Shown here: positions 7,475-17,379 of the stretch, piece by piece
Position numbering within the stretch: position 1 is the first letter of the stretch
How the letters are laid out: each line of letters begins with the position of its first letter
Assembly (NCBI RefSeq): GCF_001953355.1
Contig: NZ_MPIY01000006.1
Location: 1-64,000 of the forward strand
DNA length: 64,000 bases
Source: Polynucleobacter sphagniphilus
GTDB taxonomy: Bacteria > Pseudomonadota > Gammaproteobacteria > Burkholderiales > Burkholderiaceae
Reading direction: 5' to 3'
Translations under genes and position numbers: made by a program
Notes under the pieces: model-generated
Seen by the model: only the letters and a program-made list of their open reading frames with translations
What the model was told of the DNA's origin: nothing
The model's database searches: none

Positions 7475-8506
7475 ATGAAAATCTGTGTAATTGGAGGTGG
7501 CGGCGCAATTGGCGGTTACTTAGCAGTCATGCTATCGCGCGCAGGAAATGATGTCACGGTAGTTGCAAGGGGGGCAACGCTTGCGGCAATTAAGGAGCGC
7601 GGTTTAACGCTCATTCACGATGAACATCCAGAGCCATTGGTTGCAAAAGTGAAGGCCGTTGAAAAAATAACTGATGTTGAAACGCCAGATGTTGTTATTT
7701 TGGCCGTAAAGGCCCATCAGGTAGATCCAATTATTCATGATTTGGCAGCGATAGTCGGCCCGGAAACCATTTTGATTCCAATGCAAAATGGCATTCCTTG
7801 GTGGTATTTCCAAAAACTCTCAGGCGAGTATCAAGATCACACTGTTGAGACGGTAGATGCTGGTGGTGTTGCTAAAAAGGCAATTAACCCAGATAACATT
7901 ATTGGTTGCGTAGTTTATCCAGCCACTTTCTCTGAGGCGCCTGGTGTCATTCGCCTGGTCGAAGGTAATCGCTTCCCCTTGGGTGAGTTAAATGGTGAAG
8001 TGACTGAGCGAGTGCAAAAAATGTCAGAAATGATGACCCAGGCAGGTTTCAAGTCACCAGTGCTTGAGGATATTCGTTCCGAGATTTGGCTCAAACTATG
8101 GGGCAATATGACGTTTAATCCAATTAGTGCGCTCACGCATGGAACTTTAGAAGGCATTTGCCAATTTCCCTTAACGCGTGACTTGGCGCGCAATATGATG
8201 GCCGAAGCCCAAGCCATTGCGGGCAAATTAGGTGTGACCTTCCGGGTGGATATTGAGCGACGCATCGCAGGCGCTGAAAAAGTTGGTAAGCATAAAACCT
8301 CCATGCTGCAAGACTTGGAGGCGGGACGCAGTTTGGAGGTCGATGCTCTATTGGGCTCTGTGATTGAGCTAGGTAAGATTACCAATACCCCGACACCTTG
8401 TTTAAATACTGTTTTTGCTTTGACTAAATACCTTGATGAAAATATTCAAGCAACTGGCGGAAGTTTGGCTTTACCGCCGGTAGGTGATTGTTACGCTCTG
8501 AATTAA
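7475..8506 (+). CDS. Ketopantoate reductase (PanE/ApbA) family protein
   Basis: The family reduces 2-dehydropantoate to pantoate with NADPH, in pantothenate and CoA synthesis. The N-terminal nucleotide-binding motif is clear (MKICVIGGGGAIGGYLAVML). VVILAVKAHQV and the MQNGIPWWYF segment mark the end of the Rossmann domain. The all-alpha C-terminal domain starts near SEIWLKLWGNMTFNPISALT, with the catalytic lysine region WLKLWGN. At 343 residues it is longer than E. coli PanE (about 300), and Burkholderiales carry several paralogues whose substrates differ, so true PanE activity is only likely. It stands alone, preceded by 168 noncoding bases and followed by a strong terminator at 8522-8556. 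Confidence 0.85.
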   Translation: MKICVIGGGGAIGGYLAVMLSRAGNDVTVVARGATLAAIKERGLTLIHDEHPEPLVAKVKAVEKITDVETPDVVILAVKAHQVDPIIHDLAAIVGPETILIPMQNGIPWWYFQKLSGEYQDHTVETVDAGGVAKKAINPDNIIGCVVYPATFSEAPGVIRLVEGNRFPLGELNGEVTERVQKMSEMMTQAGFKSPVLEDIRSEIWLKLWGNMTFNPISALTHGTLEGICQFPLTRDLARNMMAEAQAIAGKLGVTFRVDIERRIAGAEKVGKHKTSMLQDLEAGRSLEVDALLGSVIELGKITNTPTPCLNTVFALTKYLDENIQATGGSLALPPVGDCYALN

Positions 8507-8521
8507 TATTCATTCGGCAAT

Positions 8522-8556
8522 AAAAAAGCCCTCACTGATTGTTGAGGGCTTTTTCT
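8522..8556. terminator. Rho-independent terminator after the ketopantoate reductase gene
   Basis: The stem AAAAAAGCCCTCA / TGAGGGCTTTTT surrounds a short loop (CTGATTGT) and ends in a T-run. It lies between two convergent genes and has A/T runs on both sides, so it can serve both strands. Confidence 0.9.
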
Positions 8557-8571
8557 TTTTGAAGACTTGCG

Positions 8572-9339
8572 TTACTCAAATCGATTATCTAAACGTCCCA
8601 CACCTTCAATAATGATGCTGACATTGCTGCCGGGTTTCATCGATCCAACGCCAACAGAGGTTCCACATGCAATGATGTCCCCAGGCTCTAGTGGCACATC
8701 TTGGGAGATGAGGCTGACTAGTTTTGCGGGTGGAAAAATCATATCAGCGATCGGATAATTTTGACGCTCTTGATCATTCAAGATCGTTTTAATGTAAAGC
8801 TTGCTTGGATCTACATCAGTCGTGATGTAGGGCCCAAACACACCAAAGGTGTTAAAGCTCTTTGAGCGTGTCCATTGAGCATAGCCTGGATCTCGATTCA
8901 AAATTTCAATCGCAGTAACGTCATTAATGCAGGTGTATCCAAAAATAGCAACAGCAGCAGTCTTCTCATCGACTTCATGGCAGTGCTTGCCAATCACAAT
9001 CCCTAGCTCGCCCTCGTAGACTACTTTTCCTGAATAGGATTTTGGAGTGCGAATCACTTGGTTTGCTGCTAAGAAAGAATTATTACCTTTTAAAAAATAC
9101 AGGGGCTCGGCTGGGACAGCGTGCTCTAACTTGGTAACGAGCGCATAAAAATTATCAACCATGGCAACCATCTTTGATGGAGTACATGGAATATCAATGG
9201 TTACTTCATTTAATTTGAGGAGCTCACCGCTAGCAATCGGCCCATTAAAAAGATCTCCCGTATAAACCGCAATCTGATCTCCTTGGACTTGGCCTAAACC
9301 AGATTTACCTTGGTGTTGAAAGCGTAGCCATTGAGTCAT
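8572..9339 (-). CDS. Fumarylacetoacetate hydrolase (FAH) family protein
   Basis: FAH-family enzymes hydrolyse, decarboxylate or isomerise 2-oxo acids in aromatic and amino-acid breakdown. The C-terminal FAH fold is clear, with metal ligands in YEGELGIVIGKHCHEVDE and INDVTAIEILNRDPG, then RSKSFNTFGVFGPYI and GDIIACGTSVGVGSMKPGSNV. At 255 residues it matches the single-domain bacterial members, with a short N-terminal domain (residues 1-50). No other catabolic gene is adjacent; it sits 14 bp downstream of ispB on the same strand and may be cotranscribed with it. The substrate cannot be assigned from sequence; a fumarylpyruvate or hydroxyheptenedioate-type substrate is possible. Confidence 0.85.
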   Translation of the reverse strand: MTQWLRFQHQGKSGLGQVQGDQIAVYTGDLFNGPIASGELLKLNEVTIDIPCTPSKMVAMVDNFYALVTKLEHAVPAEPLYFLKGNNSFLAANQVIRTPKSYSGKVVYEGELGIVIGKHCHEVDEKTAAVAIFGYTCINDVTAIEILNRDPGYAQWTRSKSFNTFGVFGPYITTDVDPSKLYIKTILNDQERQNYPIADMIFPPAKLVSLISQDVPLEPGDIIACGTSVGVGSMKPGSNVSIIIEGVGRLDNRFE

Positions 9340-9353
9340 CTGTATTTCCTTCT

Positions 9354-10358
9354 TTAAGTTTGTCTTGCTAGCGAGTATTCACACAAGGCATGTAAAGCGC
9401 TTGTAGCCTCATTTTCTGGAAAGTCTTTAATGCATTCGAATGCGAGATCAGCCTCTCGTTTAGCGGCTGCATGGGTGTAATCGAGTGCGCCAGAAGTTTG
9501 AACGGCTTTGAGAATTTGTAAAAAGACATCTTGTGGTAGGTCTTGATTCTGCTCAATCGCAGCGCGTACGAGGAGGCGCTCCTCTGTACTGCCATTTTCT
9601 AAAAGATAAATCAGGGGTAGGGTTGGCTTTCCTTCGCGCAGATCATCGCCTGCATTTTTACCCATTTGCTCAGCATTGGCGGTGTAGTCCAATAAATCAT
9701 CCATTAATTGGAAGGCGGTGCCTATGTGTCTGCCAAAAGCGGCAGCTTGCTCTCGTTGAGCAACATTTGATTTGGCCAGGATGGCTCCAAGTTCGCTCGA
9801 AGCTTCAAATAGCTTGGCAGTTTTATAGCGAATGACTTGTAGGTAGCTCGCTTCATCCACTTCTGGGTCATTCATGTTCAATAACTGCAACACTTCACCC
9901 TCGGCAATCGTATTGGTTGCATCAGAGAGAATTTGCATGACCCTTAAGTCATTTGGGCCGATCATCATCTGAAAGGCGCGGGAGTACAAAAAGTCGCCAA
10001 CTAGAACGCTAGCAGCGTTACCAAAGGCAGCATTTGCGGTCTCTCGACCCCTTCTCAGGGTGGATTCATCCACAACATCATCGTGCAGCAGAGTGGCTGT
10101 GTGGATAAATTCGACCACCGCGGCCAGTTCAAGTGCATGAGGGGTGGGTTGGCCATTGGCTAGTGCTTTAGCGACTAAGAGCAGTAGGGCTGGTCGTATA
10201 CGCTTTCCACCCGCCTGGATGATATATGTAGAGATTTGGTCAATTAAGGCGACCTTAGAGGCCAGTCGCTGGCGAATAACCTCGTCTAAGTCCTTGAAAT
10301 ATAAGGAAATTGGGGCCAAAATCTGACTTAATTGATTGTTTTTGACAGTGCTCGTCAT
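9354..10358 (-). CDS. ispB: Polyprenyl (octaprenyl) diphosphate synthase
   Basis: IspB extends farnesyl diphosphate with isopentenyl diphosphate to make the ubiquinone side chain. The 334-residue protein has the first aspartate-rich motif DDVVD at 93-97, followed by LRRGRETANAAFGN. The second motif DDLLD is at 220-224 and GKPTLPLIYLL follows. The frame could be extended upstream to 10544, but that would run through rplU on the other strand; the ATG at 10356-10358 gives the family's normal N-terminus. The start codon lies inside the divergent rplU promoter (TTGACA 10342, TATAAT 10365), so the two transcription units share regulatory DNA. Confidence 0.94.
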   Translation of the reverse strand: MTSTVKNNQLSQILAPISLYFKDLDEVIRQRLASKVALIDQISTYIIQAGGKRIRPALLLLVAKALANGQPTPHALELAAVVEFIHTATLLHDDVVDESTLRRGRETANAAFGNAASVLVGDFLYSRAFQMMIGPNDLRVMQILSDATNTIAEGEVLQLLNMNDPEVDEASYLQVIRYKTAKLFEASSELGAILAKSNVAQREQAAAFGRHIGTAFQLMDDLLDYTANAEQMGKNAGDDLREGKPTLPLIYLLENGSTEERLLVRAAIEQNQDLPQDVFLQILKAVQTSGALDYTHAAAKREADLAFECIKDFPENEATSALHALCEYSLARQT

Positions 10359-10370
10359 GCAAGATATAAT
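10342..10370 (+). promoter_or_regulatory. Consensus sigma-70 promoter for rplU-rpmA
   Basis: TTGACA at 10342-10347 and TATAAT at 10365-10370 are perfect matches to the -35 and -10 elements, with the optimal 17-bp spacer. Transcription would start near 10377, leaving a leader of about 57 bases before the rplU ATG at 10434. The -35 element and spacer overlap the first codons of ispB on the opposite strand. Confidence 0.92.
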
Positions 10371-10433
10371 AATGGGCTTAGCTTCTCCAGGGTGGATTAG
10401 CTTAAATGTAGATATTAATTGAGGTTTCAAACC

Positions 10434-10745
10434 ATGTACGCGGTCATAAAAACCGGTGGCAAACAGTATAAAGTTGCTGCAGGCGAAAAATTGAAAATAG
10501 AACAGATACCAGCGGAAATCGGCAGCGAAATCACTCTTGACCAAGTCCTCGCCGTAGGCGAAGGCGCATCACTCAAACTGGGTGATCCATTGGTTAATGG
10601 TGCAGCTGTGATGGCCACTGTCGTCTCCCAGGGACGTCACGATAAAGTGACAATCTTTAAGATGCGCCGTCGCAAGCATTATCAAAAGCACCAAGGCCAT
10701 CGTCAGAATTACACAGAAATTCTGATTAACACGATCAAAGCCTAA
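10434..10745 (+). CDS. rplU: 50S ribosomal protein L21
   Basis: L21 binds 23S rRNA in the large subunit. The 103-residue protein starts [20 protein letters not shown] and carries the conserved basic stretch [20 protein letters not shown] near the C-terminus. An in-frame upstream TTG at 10419 would add five residues, but the ATG at 10434 matches the universal N-terminus. It is followed after 15 bp by rpmA, the invariant bacterial pairing, and is driven by the consensus promoter at 10342-10370. Confidence 0.98.
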   Translation: MYAVIKTGGKQYKVAAGEKLKIEQIPAEIGSEITLDQVLAVGEGASLKLGDPLVNGAAVMATVVSQGRHDKVTIFKMRRRKHYQKHQGHRQNYTEILINTIKA

Positions 10746-10760
10746 GAGCAGGAGAGAAAT

Positions 10761-11021
10761 ATGGCACAGAAAAAAGGCGGCGGCTCAACACGAAATGGCC
10801 GCGACTCAGAATCGAAACGCTTAGGCGTTAAGGTATTTGGTGGCGAGCACATTAATGCTGGCAGCATCATTATTCGTCAACGTGGCACACGAGTTCATCC
10901 TGGTGCAAACGTTGGTATTGGTAAGGATCACACTTTGTTTGCTTTAATTGACGGACAAGTGGAATTCGGCGTTAAGGGTGCTTTGAAGAAGGCCCAGGTT
11001 TCAGTTCTGCCGCGTTCATAA
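10761..11021 (+). CDS. rpmA: 50S ribosomal protein L27
   Basis: L27 has a flexible N-terminal tail that reaches the peptidyl-transferase centre. The 86-residue protein begins [20 protein letters not shown] and contains [20 protein letters not shown], both family signatures. A ribosome-binding site (AGGAG within GCAGGAGAG) lies upstream of the ATG. It is cotranscribed with rplU. A hairpin at 11079-11106 lies between it and obgE, so obgE is probably expressed by read-through or from its own start. Confidence 0.98.
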   Translation: MAQKKGGGSTRNGRDSESKRLGVKVFGGEHINAGSIIIRQRGTRVHPGANVGIGKDHTLFALIDGQVEFGVKGALKKAQVSVLPRS

Positions 11022-11078
11022 GGCGCCTGACTGAGACACGTTTGATTCAGATTTATTCCGAATTTAACCCTTAGGAAC

Positions 11079-11106
11079 AGGCCTCGCTAGTGCGAGGCCT
11101 TTTTTA
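11079..11106 (+). terminator. Rho-independent terminator between rpmA and obgE
   Basis: The stem AGGCCTCGC / GCGAGGCCT with loop TAGT is followed by TTTTTTATT. It ends only a few bases before the obgE ATG at 11110, so it probably both terminates rplU-rpmA and limits obgE expression. Confidence 0.9.
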
Positions 11107-11109
11107 TTC

Positions 11110-12198
11110 ATGAAATTCATAGACGAAGCTCGTATTGAAGTCATAGCTGGCCAAGGTGGCGCCGGGAGCGCCTCCATGCGTCGCGAAAAGTTTATTGAAT
11201 TCGGTGGCCCTGATGGTGGGGACGGCGGTAAAGGCGGTAGCGTTTGGGCTGTAGCCGATCGCAATATCAATACCTTGGTGGACTATCGTTACGCAAAAAC
11301 ACACACCGCTAAAAACGGTGAGCCTGGACGTGGTGCAGATTGCTATGGCCGTGCGGGTGACGATATTGAACTGCGTATGCCAGTGGGAACCATCATTGCT
11401 GATTATGAAACTGGTGAACCAATTGCGGATTTAACAACCCATGGCGAGCGTCTCTGCTTGGCCCAAGGCGGTGTTGGCGGTTGGGGAAATATTCACTTTA
11501 AGAGTAGTACGAACCGCGCACCACGTCAAAAGACAAATGGTAAGCCGGGGGAAAGACGCAAGCTGAAGTTGGAATTAAAGGTATTGGCCGATGTAGGTTT
11601 ACTAGGCATGCCTAATGCTGGTAAATCTACTTTGATTACTGCGGTCTCTAATGCGCGTCCAAAAATTGCTGATTACCCATTCACCACGTTACATCCCAAT
11701 TTGGGTGTGGTACGAGTTGGTAGTGAGCGCAGCTTCGTAATCGCAGATATTCCAGGTTTGATTGAAGGTGCTGCAGAGGGTGCTGGCTTGGGGCATCGTT
11801 TCTTACGTCATCTTCAGCGCACGGGTGTTCTGTTGCATTTGGTAGATATTGCTCCTTTTGATGAGAATATTGATCCCGTTGCTGATGCAAAAGCGATCGT
11901 CAATGAACTACGTAAGTATGACGAAGCTTTGGTTGAGAAACCACGTTGGTTAGTGCTTAATAAAGTCGATATGATTCCCGAAGAAGATCGCAAAAAAGTG
12001 GTTGCTGACTTTATTAAGAAATTCAAATGGACTGGCCCTGTTTTTGAGATATCTGCTTTGACTGGACTTGGATGTGACAAGCTTTGTTACTCCTTACAGG
12101 ATTACTTGGATTCAGTACGTCGTAATCGCGATGAAGCGGATGAACGTGCTGCAGATCCTCGCTATCAAGATCAAAACGAAGATAAAACCCCAGATTAA
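11110..12198 (+). CDS. obgE: Ribosome-assembly GTPase Obg (CgtA)
   Basis: Obg is an essential GTPase that acts in 50S assembly and stringent control. The glycine-rich Obg domain occupies residues 1-158 ([15 protein letters not shown]). It is followed by the GTPase domain with G1 GMPNAGKS at 166-173, G3 DIPGLIEGA and G4 NKVD. The C-terminus is acidic and charged ([19 protein letters not shown]). The length of 362 residues matches betaproteobacterial Obg. The start is directly preceded by a terminator T-run rather than a clear Shine-Dalgarno, which suggests weak initiation or leaderless-like expression. It follows rplU-rpmA as in most bacteria. Confidence 0.97.
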   Translation: MKFIDEARIEVIAGQGGAGSASMRREKFIEFGGPDGGDGGKGGSVWAVADRNINTLVDYRYAKTHTAKNGEPGRGADCYGRAGDDIELRMPVGTIIADYETGEPIADLTTHGERLCLAQGGVGGWGNIHFKSSTNRAPRQKTNGKPGERRKLKLELKVLADVGLLGMPNAGKSTLITAVSNARPKIADYPFTTLHPNLGVVRVGSERSFVIADIPGLIEGAAEGAGLGHRFLRHLQRTGVLLHLVDIAPFDENIDPVADAKAIVNELRKYDEALVEKPRWLVLNKVDMIPEEDRKKVVADFIKKFKWTGPVFEISALTGLGCDKLCYSLQDYLDSVRRNRDEADERAADPRYQDQNEDKTPD

Positions 12199-12218
12199 AT
12201 ACGCATTTGATACGCTCA

Positions 12219-13007
12219 ATGGATATGACTGTACAAAAAGCAAAACGAATCGTTGTGAAGGTGGGCTCTAGCCTGGTAACCAATAATGGTGAGGGCTTGG
12301 ATCATGGTGCCATTGCAATGTGGGCTGAGCAACTGGCCGCGCTCTTACGTTCTGGCCATGAAGTCTTGATGGTGAGTTCAGGAGCTATTGCAGAGGGCAT
12401 GCAGCGCTTGGGTTGGACTAAACGCCCACAAGAAATTCATCAATTACAAGCTGCTGCTGCGGTTGGTCAAATGGGGCTAGTGCAGGTTTATGAAAGTTGT
12501 TTTGCACAATTTAATTTACGTAGTGCCCAGGTCTTATTGACCAATGCAGATCTAGCTCATCCTGAACGCAATGCAAATGCAAAAGCAACTTTAGACACCT
12601 TACTCAAGTTGGGCGTAGTTCCTATCATCAACGAAAACGATACGGTTGTTACTGATGAAATTAAGTTTGGTGATAACGATAGCCTTGCTGCTCTTGTAAG
12701 CAACTTAATTCATGCTGATCTATTAGTCATTCTGACAGATCAGGGTGGTTTATTTACAGCCGATCCGCGTTATGACTCGAGCGCAACCCTATTAAGTGAG
12801 GTGCTTGCTGGAGATCCAGCATTAGAAAAAATGGCCGGCGGCGCAGGTAGCGCGCTTAGTAAAGGGGGCATGCTCACTAAAGTACTGGCTGCTAAGGTAG
12901 CCGCTCTCAGTGGTACCGATACCGTGATCGCTTCTGGTCGTGAGCCCCACGTTTTAACCCGCCTATTAAAGGGCGAAGCAATCGGGACTTATCTGCGTTC
13001 CAAATAA
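12219..13007 (+). CDS. proB: Glutamate 5-kinase without PUA domain
   Basis: ProB phosphorylates glutamate in the first step of proline synthesis. The amino-acid kinase domain is complete: [14 protein letters not shown] at the N-terminus, [40 protein letters not shown] and GTGG-like [16 protein letters not shown]. The protein ends at [11 protein letters not shown], about 262 residues from the ATG at 12219. The C-terminal PUA domain found in E. coli-type ProB (about 370 residues) is absent, and the next gene begins only 18 bp further on the opposite strand. Single-domain ProB exists in some bacteria and can be active. proA lies about 41 kb away in this window. Confidence 0.93.
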   Translation: MDMTVQKAKRIVVKVGSSLVTNNGEGLDHGAIAMWAEQLAALLRSGHEVLMVSSGAIAEGMQRLGWTKRPQEIHQLQAAAAVGQMGLVQVYESCFAQFNLRSAQVLLTNADLAHPERNANAKATLDTLLKLGVVPIINENDTVVTDEIKFGDNDSLAALVSNLIHADLLVILTDQGGLFTADPRYDSSATLLSEVLAGDPALEKMAGGAGSALSKGGMLTKVLAAKVAALSGTDTVIASGREPHVLTRLLKGEAIGTYLRSK

Positions 13008-13025
13008 AGCCCTCTTCAAGCTGGG

Positions 13026-13589
13026 CTATTGAACCCCGTAGGAATTAGTAGGCTTTACGCCACCCGTAAATCCTTTTGGATTGAGAGATTGCACTATGGC
13101 TTTAGTGCTCTTAACTTGGGTGCTTATATTGCAAAAAGCACCCTGAGCCAGAGCAGCTTGGTAGCGATTGGGATTGTGGTCTTTGATATCCTTCCAGCTA
13201 CTTAAGGTATTTTCTTTCCACTTACCGTTATCGAAATTTCCATATAAACGCCACTGAAATGAGTCGCAGCGAATACCTTCATATTGTGTCTGTTGATTGC
13301 CGTTGGGGCTGGTCATTACAACCGTATAGCGCGTTACGCCATCGGGATCGGCTGAAATAGAGTCAGTATCAATTGCAAACTTAAATACCGCGTTATTAGA
13401 AACATAAAAGGGTACTAGGGTTTCTTGGTTGGGTGGGTTTAAGGGAAGGGTGGTTTCCCCTTCTTTAAAAACCATAGGTGCAAACGGATCTACGCCGCTT
13501 TCCATTGGATCACCTGCGCAAGCCATTAGGCTAATTCCAAGACTTAAAACCAGAGGGTAAAGCGTAATTTGACGTTGTAAGTGTGTCAT
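13026..13589 (-). CDS. CNP1-like family lipoprotein
   Basis: This is an uncharacterised envelope protein of the CNP1-like family, widespread in Burkholderiales and Neisseria. The first 24 residues form a signal peptide with a lipobox (SLMAC, cysteine near 24), so it is probably a lipoprotein. The body contains [40 protein letters not shown], and [14 protein letters not shown], the family's recognisable segments, with two further cysteines that may pair. It is 187 residues long. Its start overlaps the rppH stop by 4 bp, so it is translationally coupled to rppH. No biochemical function is known to me. Confidence 0.8.
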   Translation of the reverse strand: MTHLQRQITLYPLVLSLGISLMACAGDPMESGVDPFAPMVFKEGETTLPLNPPNQETLVPFYVSNNAVFKFAIDTDSISADPDGVTRYTVVMTSPNGNQQTQYEGIRCDSFQWRLYGNFDNGKWKENTLSSWKDIKDHNPNRYQAALAQGAFCNISTQVKSTKAIVQSLNPKGFTGGVKPTNSYGVQ

Positions 13590-14185
13590 GAAGACTTATT
13601 TTTAGGATTGGTTGCCTTCGAATACTCATCGGCATCGGAGTAGATGGATTGAATTAAGTCTAGTGGGGAACCCCAAGTTAGCTGTTGCATGCGTAATCCA
13701 CGGGTAAGGTAGCGAGCCAATTCAGAAAGGGCTAGCTGATAAACCTCACGCTTGAAGTCAATTACGGCATCAAGTTGGATCCAAAATGGTACCCAGCGCC
13801 AAGCATCAAATTCAGGGTGTTCTGAAGCCCTTAGATGAATATCGCTATCTAAACCGACTAAACGCAGAAGAAACCAAATTTGTTTTTGGCCACGATAAGC
13901 GGCACGGTGAACCCGTGTGCTATGTTGACGGCGCAAATACTCCTCAGGGACATCGTAACGAAGCCAATCCCTGGTCCGTCCAATAATCTGGACATGCTCT
14001 GGCAGTAAGCCAACCTCCTCATGCAATTCGCGATACATGGCCTGCTCAGGGCTTTCGCCATGCTGAATTCCGCCCTGCGGGAACTGCCACGAATGCTGCC
14101 CAACGCGTTTTCCCCAGAAAACCTCGTTATGGCTGTTGAGTAGGACAATGCCGACATTGGCTCTATACCCTTCACGGTCAAGCAT
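13586..14185 (-). CDS. rppH: RNA pyrophosphohydrolase
   Basis: RppH removes pyrophosphate from the 5' end of mRNAs, which starts their decay by RNase E. The Nudix box is complete at residues 38-60 (GX5EX7REUXEEXGU, with REL HEEVGL at its end). The N-terminal [17 protein letters not shown] and WQFPQGGI are RppH signatures. At 199 residues the length fits betaproteobacteria. It is divergent from proS, with about 48 bp between the starts, a conserved arrangement. The downstream CNP1-like gene overlaps its stop by 4 bp. Confidence 0.95.
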   Translation of the reverse strand: MLDREGYRANVGIVLLNSHNEVFWGKRVGQHSWQFPQGGIQHGESPEQAMYRELHEEVGLLPEHVQIIGRTRDWLRYDVPEEYLRRQHSTRVHRAAYRGQKQIWFLLRLVGLDSDIHLRASEHPEFDAWRWVPFWIQLDAVIDFKREVYQLALSELARYLTRGLRMQQLTWGSPLDLIQSIYSDADEYSKATNPKNKSS

Positions 14186-14233
14186 GATCGTGCCTCAAAT
14201 CCTTTAAAATCAATGATTTGATTATATCCATTC

Positions 14234-15976
14234 ATGAAAGCATCTCAATCATTTCTCGCCACGCTTAAAGAAGCCCCCTCTGACGCTGAGGTGGTTTCGC
14301 ACAAATTGATGGTGCGCGCAGGTCTTATCCGCAAATTGAGCGCGGGTATTTATAACTATTTGCCCTTAGGCTTGAAGTCGATTCGCAAGGTTGAGAATAT
14401 CATCCGCGAAGAAATGAACCGTGCAGGCGCGATTGAATTGTTGATGCCAATGATTCAGCCTGCTGAGTTATGGCAAGAGACGGGCCGCTGGGAAAAAATG
14501 GGGCCTGAGCTACTTCGTATTAAAGACCGTCATGATCGTGACTTTTTAATTCAGCCGACTTCTGAAGAGGTGGTAACCGATTTAGCTCGTAATGAGATTA
14601 AGAGTTACAAGCAATTGCCTGTGAATTTTTATCAAATTCAAACCAAGTTCCGCGATGAGCGCCGCCCACGTTTTGGCATTATGCGTGGGCGCGAATTTAG
14701 TATGAAAGATGCCTACTCTTTTGATCGCGATACCGAGGGGTTAAAGAAGTCCTATCAAATCATGTTTGATGCCTACACTCGTATTTTCAAGAGGATGGGC
14801 TTGAAGTTCCGCGCGGTTACTGCTGATAATGGCGCTATTGGCGGTTCTGGTAGCCAAGAGTTCCATGTGATCGCAGATACTGGCGAAGATGCCATCGTCT
14901 ATTGCCCCAATTCGGATTACGCTGCCAACCTTGAGGCTGCTGAGTCGGTAGCAATCATCGCTACGCGTGCTGATGCAAAAGAGTTAATGCAAAAAGTAGC
15001 TACTCCTGAAAAAACAAATTGCGCGGAGGTGGCGCAGTTCTTAAAGCTGCCTCTACAAAATACCGTCAAATCCTTGTTGTTTGCTGCTGATCAAGACAAT
15101 GGTCCAGCTAAATTATTCATGCTCTTGCTGCGTGGCGATCATGAATTAAATGAAATTAAAGCAAGCAAGATTCCAGGTATGGCGGAGTCTCGTTTTGCTT
15201 CAGAGGCGGAGATTCAGCAAGCATGTAATGCACCTGCCGGCTACCTGGGCCCTGTGGGTGTCAATGCTAATGTGACCGTGATTGCAGATCGCACTGTTGC
15301 CAATATGTCTGATTTTGTATGTGGTGCCAATGATGCTGGCTATCACTTGACTGGTGTGAACTGGGGTCGTGATTTACCTGAGCCTGTAGTGATGGATATC
15401 CGTAATGCAGTAGCGGGAGATCCATCACCCGATGGCAAAGGGGTTGTGGAAATTTGTCGCGGGATTGAAGTAGGCCATGTATTTCAATTGGGCACGCGTT
15501 ACTCAGAGGCGATGGGTTGTACGTATCTGGATCAACAAGGGAAAGCCCAGCCGATGGTGATGGGTTGTTACGGTATTGGTGTTACTCGCTTACTTGGTGC
15601 CGCAATTGAACAAGGGCATGATGAGAAGGGGATTATTTGGCCAATCTCGATGGCCCCGTTTGAAGTGGTTATTTGTCCCATGGGCTACGAGAAGTCAGAG
15701 GCAGTTAAAGCCGCATGTGATCAATTACATGATGATTTGTTAGCCGCTGGTATTGATGTGATTCTGGATGACCGAAATGAGCGTCCCGGTGCAATGTTTG
15801 CAGACTGGGAGTTAATTGGTGCTCCATTCCGCGTGGTGGTTGGTGATCGTGGTTTAGCAGATTCTCAGGTTGAATTTAAAGGGCGCACGGATACTGAGTC
15901 CCAAAATATTCCACTCGGGCAAATTAAAGACAAGGTGATTGCCGCTGTTCAGGCAGCAAAAAACTCAATTCATTAA
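14234..15976 (+). CDS. proS: Prolyl-tRNA synthetase
   Basis: ProS charges tRNA-Pro. At 580 residues it is the long bacterial type with the INS editing domain (about residues 230-400) inserted between class II motifs. Seen are [20 protein letters not shown] (motif 1 region), [26 protein letters not shown] (motif 2) and [17 protein letters not shown] (motif 3), then the anticodon-binding domain to the C-terminus. The frame is intact. Its stop is directly adjacent to the stop of the converging ffh (no intervening base), so no intrinsic terminator separates them. Confidence 0.98.
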   Translation: MKASQSFLATLKEAPSDAEVVSHKLMVRAGLIRKLSAGIYNYLPLGLKSIRKVENIIREEMNRAGAIELLMPMIQPAELWQETGRWEKMGPELLRIKDRHDRDFLIQPTSEEVVTDLARNEIKSYKQLPVNFYQIQTKFRDERRPRFGIMRGREFSMKDAYSFDRDTEGLKKSYQIMFDAYTRIFKRMGLKFRAVTADNGAIGGSGSQEFHVIADTGEDAIVYCPNSDYAANLEAAESVAIIATRADAKELMQKVATPEKTNCAEVAQFLKLPLQNTVKSLLFAADQDNGPAKLFMLLLRGDHELNEIKASKIPGMAESRFASEAEIQQACNAPAGYLGPVGVNANVTVIADRTVANMSDFVCGANDAGYHLTGVNWGRDLPEPVVMDIRNAVAGDPSPDGKGVVEICRGIEVGHVFQLGTRYSEAMGCTYLDQQGKAQPMVMGCYGIGVTRLLGAAIEQGHDEKGIIWPISMAPFEVVICPMGYEKSEAVKAACDQLHDDLLAAGIDVILDDRNERPGAMFADWELIGAPFRVVVGDRGLADSQVEFKGRTDTESQNIPLGQIKDKVIAAVQAAKNSIH

Positions 15977-17359
15977 TTATTTTTTGAAGAGTCCGCCAAG
16001 ACCTTTGGCGGCTCCTTTGGCAGCCATTCCTGCCATGGCACGCGCCATTTTTCCGCCTTTGAATTGCTTCATCATGGTTTGCATTTGCTCGAACTGAGTA
16101 AGTAGACGATTGACTTCTTGCACTTGAACGCCAGCGCCGGCAGCAATACGGCGTTTACGACTCGCTTTGAGTAATTCAGGTTTGGCACGTTCACGCGGCG
16201 TCATACTGTCAATAATTCCACGCATACGTTTAGTTTGCTTATCGGCGGCACTTAAATTTGTTTTTGATGCTGCTTGCGCCATATGACTGGGTAATTTCTC
16301 CATCAAGCTAGCCATGCCACCCATTTGCTGCATCTGAGAGAGTTGATCACGAAAGTCGCCAAGATCAAACCCACCTTTAGAAATCTTACTTACAAGCTTT
16401 TCTGCTTTGGCTACATCAACATGTTGCTGCGCTTGTTCAACCAGGGCGAGGATATCACCCATACCCAGAATGCGGTTTGCCATGCGATCCGCATCAAAGA
16501 CTTCAAGCCCATCCATCTTTTCAGCAACACCGATGAATTTAAGTGGTACCCCGGTAATTTGACGAACGGATAATGCTGCACCACCACGTGAATCGCCATC
16601 CAGCTTGGTGAGAATCACCCCAGTCAGTGGAAGTGCCTCATGGAAGGCCTTGGCTGTATTCACAGCATCCTGACCCAACATCGCATCAACCACAAAAAGG
16701 GTTTCAATTGGATTGAGGCTGGCATGCAAGGTTTTAATTTCTTGCATGAGGGCTTCATCAATACCCAAGCGACCAGCAGTATCGACAATGACAACATCAA
16801 AATAATGACGGCGCGCCCAATCTAGGGCAGCTAGCGCAATGTCGTTCGGTTTTTGGCTGGTATCACTCGGAAAAAAATCGGCGCCTACTTGTTTACTGAC
16901 AGTTTGAAGCTGTTCAATTGCAGCAGGGCGATATACGTCACAAGAAACTGTCAGCACCTTCTTTTTCTTTTTCTCTTGCAGCCACTTGGCTAATTTGCCG
17001 ACAGAGGTAGTTTTACCTGCACCCTGTAAGCCGGCCATGAGAATGACTGCCGGAGGTTGGGTTGCTAAATTGAGCTCACCACTTTGCTGGCCATCACCCT
17101 TCATGATATGGGCTAATTCACGCTGAACTACCCCAACAAGAGCTTGGCCAGGACTGAGGCTGCCGACCACTTCCTCACCAAGGGCTTTAAATTTAATTTG
17201 CTCAAGTAGCGTTTTAACTACTGGAAGGGCTACATCCGCCTCCAGTAAGGCTAAGCGAATCTCCCGCAACATGTCGGCAGTGTTGCTTTCGGTGAGGCGG
17301 GCTTGGCCACGCATTGTTTTTACAACGCGAGATAGACGGTCGGTGAGGTTTTCTAGCAT
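15977..17359 (-). CDS. ffh: Signal recognition particle protein Ffh
   Basis: Ffh binds 4.5S RNA and signal sequences and delivers ribosomes to the membrane through FtsY. The N domain occupies residues 1-95. The G domain follows with G1 GLQGAGKTT at 110-118, VDTAGRLGIDEALM, TKLDGDSRGGAALS and the closing GMGDILALVEQ. The methionine-rich M domain follows (MQQMGGMASLMEKLP, MQTMMKQFKGGKMARAM). At 460 residues it is normal in length and intact. It is divergent from the CcsA-like gene, the standard betaproteobacterial context. Confidence 0.97.
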   Translation of the reverse strand: MLENLTDRLSRVVKTMRGQARLTESNTADMLREIRLALLEADVALPVVKTLLEQIKFKALGEEVVGSLSPGQALVGVVQRELAHIMKGDGQQSGELNLATQPPAVILMAGLQGAGKTTSVGKLAKWLQEKKKKKVLTVSCDVYRPAAIEQLQTVSKQVGADFFPSDTSQKPNDIALAALDWARRHYFDVVIVDTAGRLGIDEALMQEIKTLHASLNPIETLFVVDAMLGQDAVNTAKAFHEALPLTGVILTKLDGDSRGGAALSVRQITGVPLKFIGVAEKMDGLEVFDADRMANRILGMGDILALVEQAQQHVDVAKAEKLVSKISKGGFDLGDFRDQLSQMQQMGGMASLMEKLPSHMAQAASKTNLSAADKQTKRMRGIIDSMTPRERAKPELLKASRKRRIAAGAGVQVQEVNRLLTQFEQMQTMMKQFKGGKMARAMAGMAAKGAAKGLGGLFKK

Positions 17360-17379
17360 TTATCGATTAGACTTTCCAG

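Noticed and set aside
7915-8385. 156-codon minus-strand frame inside the ketopantoate reductase gene
   Set aside because: Serine/arginine-rich shadow translation with no recognisable domain, fully inside a well-conserved gene.
10359-10544. Upstream extension of ispB
   Set aside because: It would run antisense through rplU, adds 62 unconserved residues, and the ATG at 10358 gives the normal N-terminus.
15961-15990. Hidden terminator between proS and ffh
   Set aside because: The stop codons are adjacent and no hairpin with a T-run is present there.
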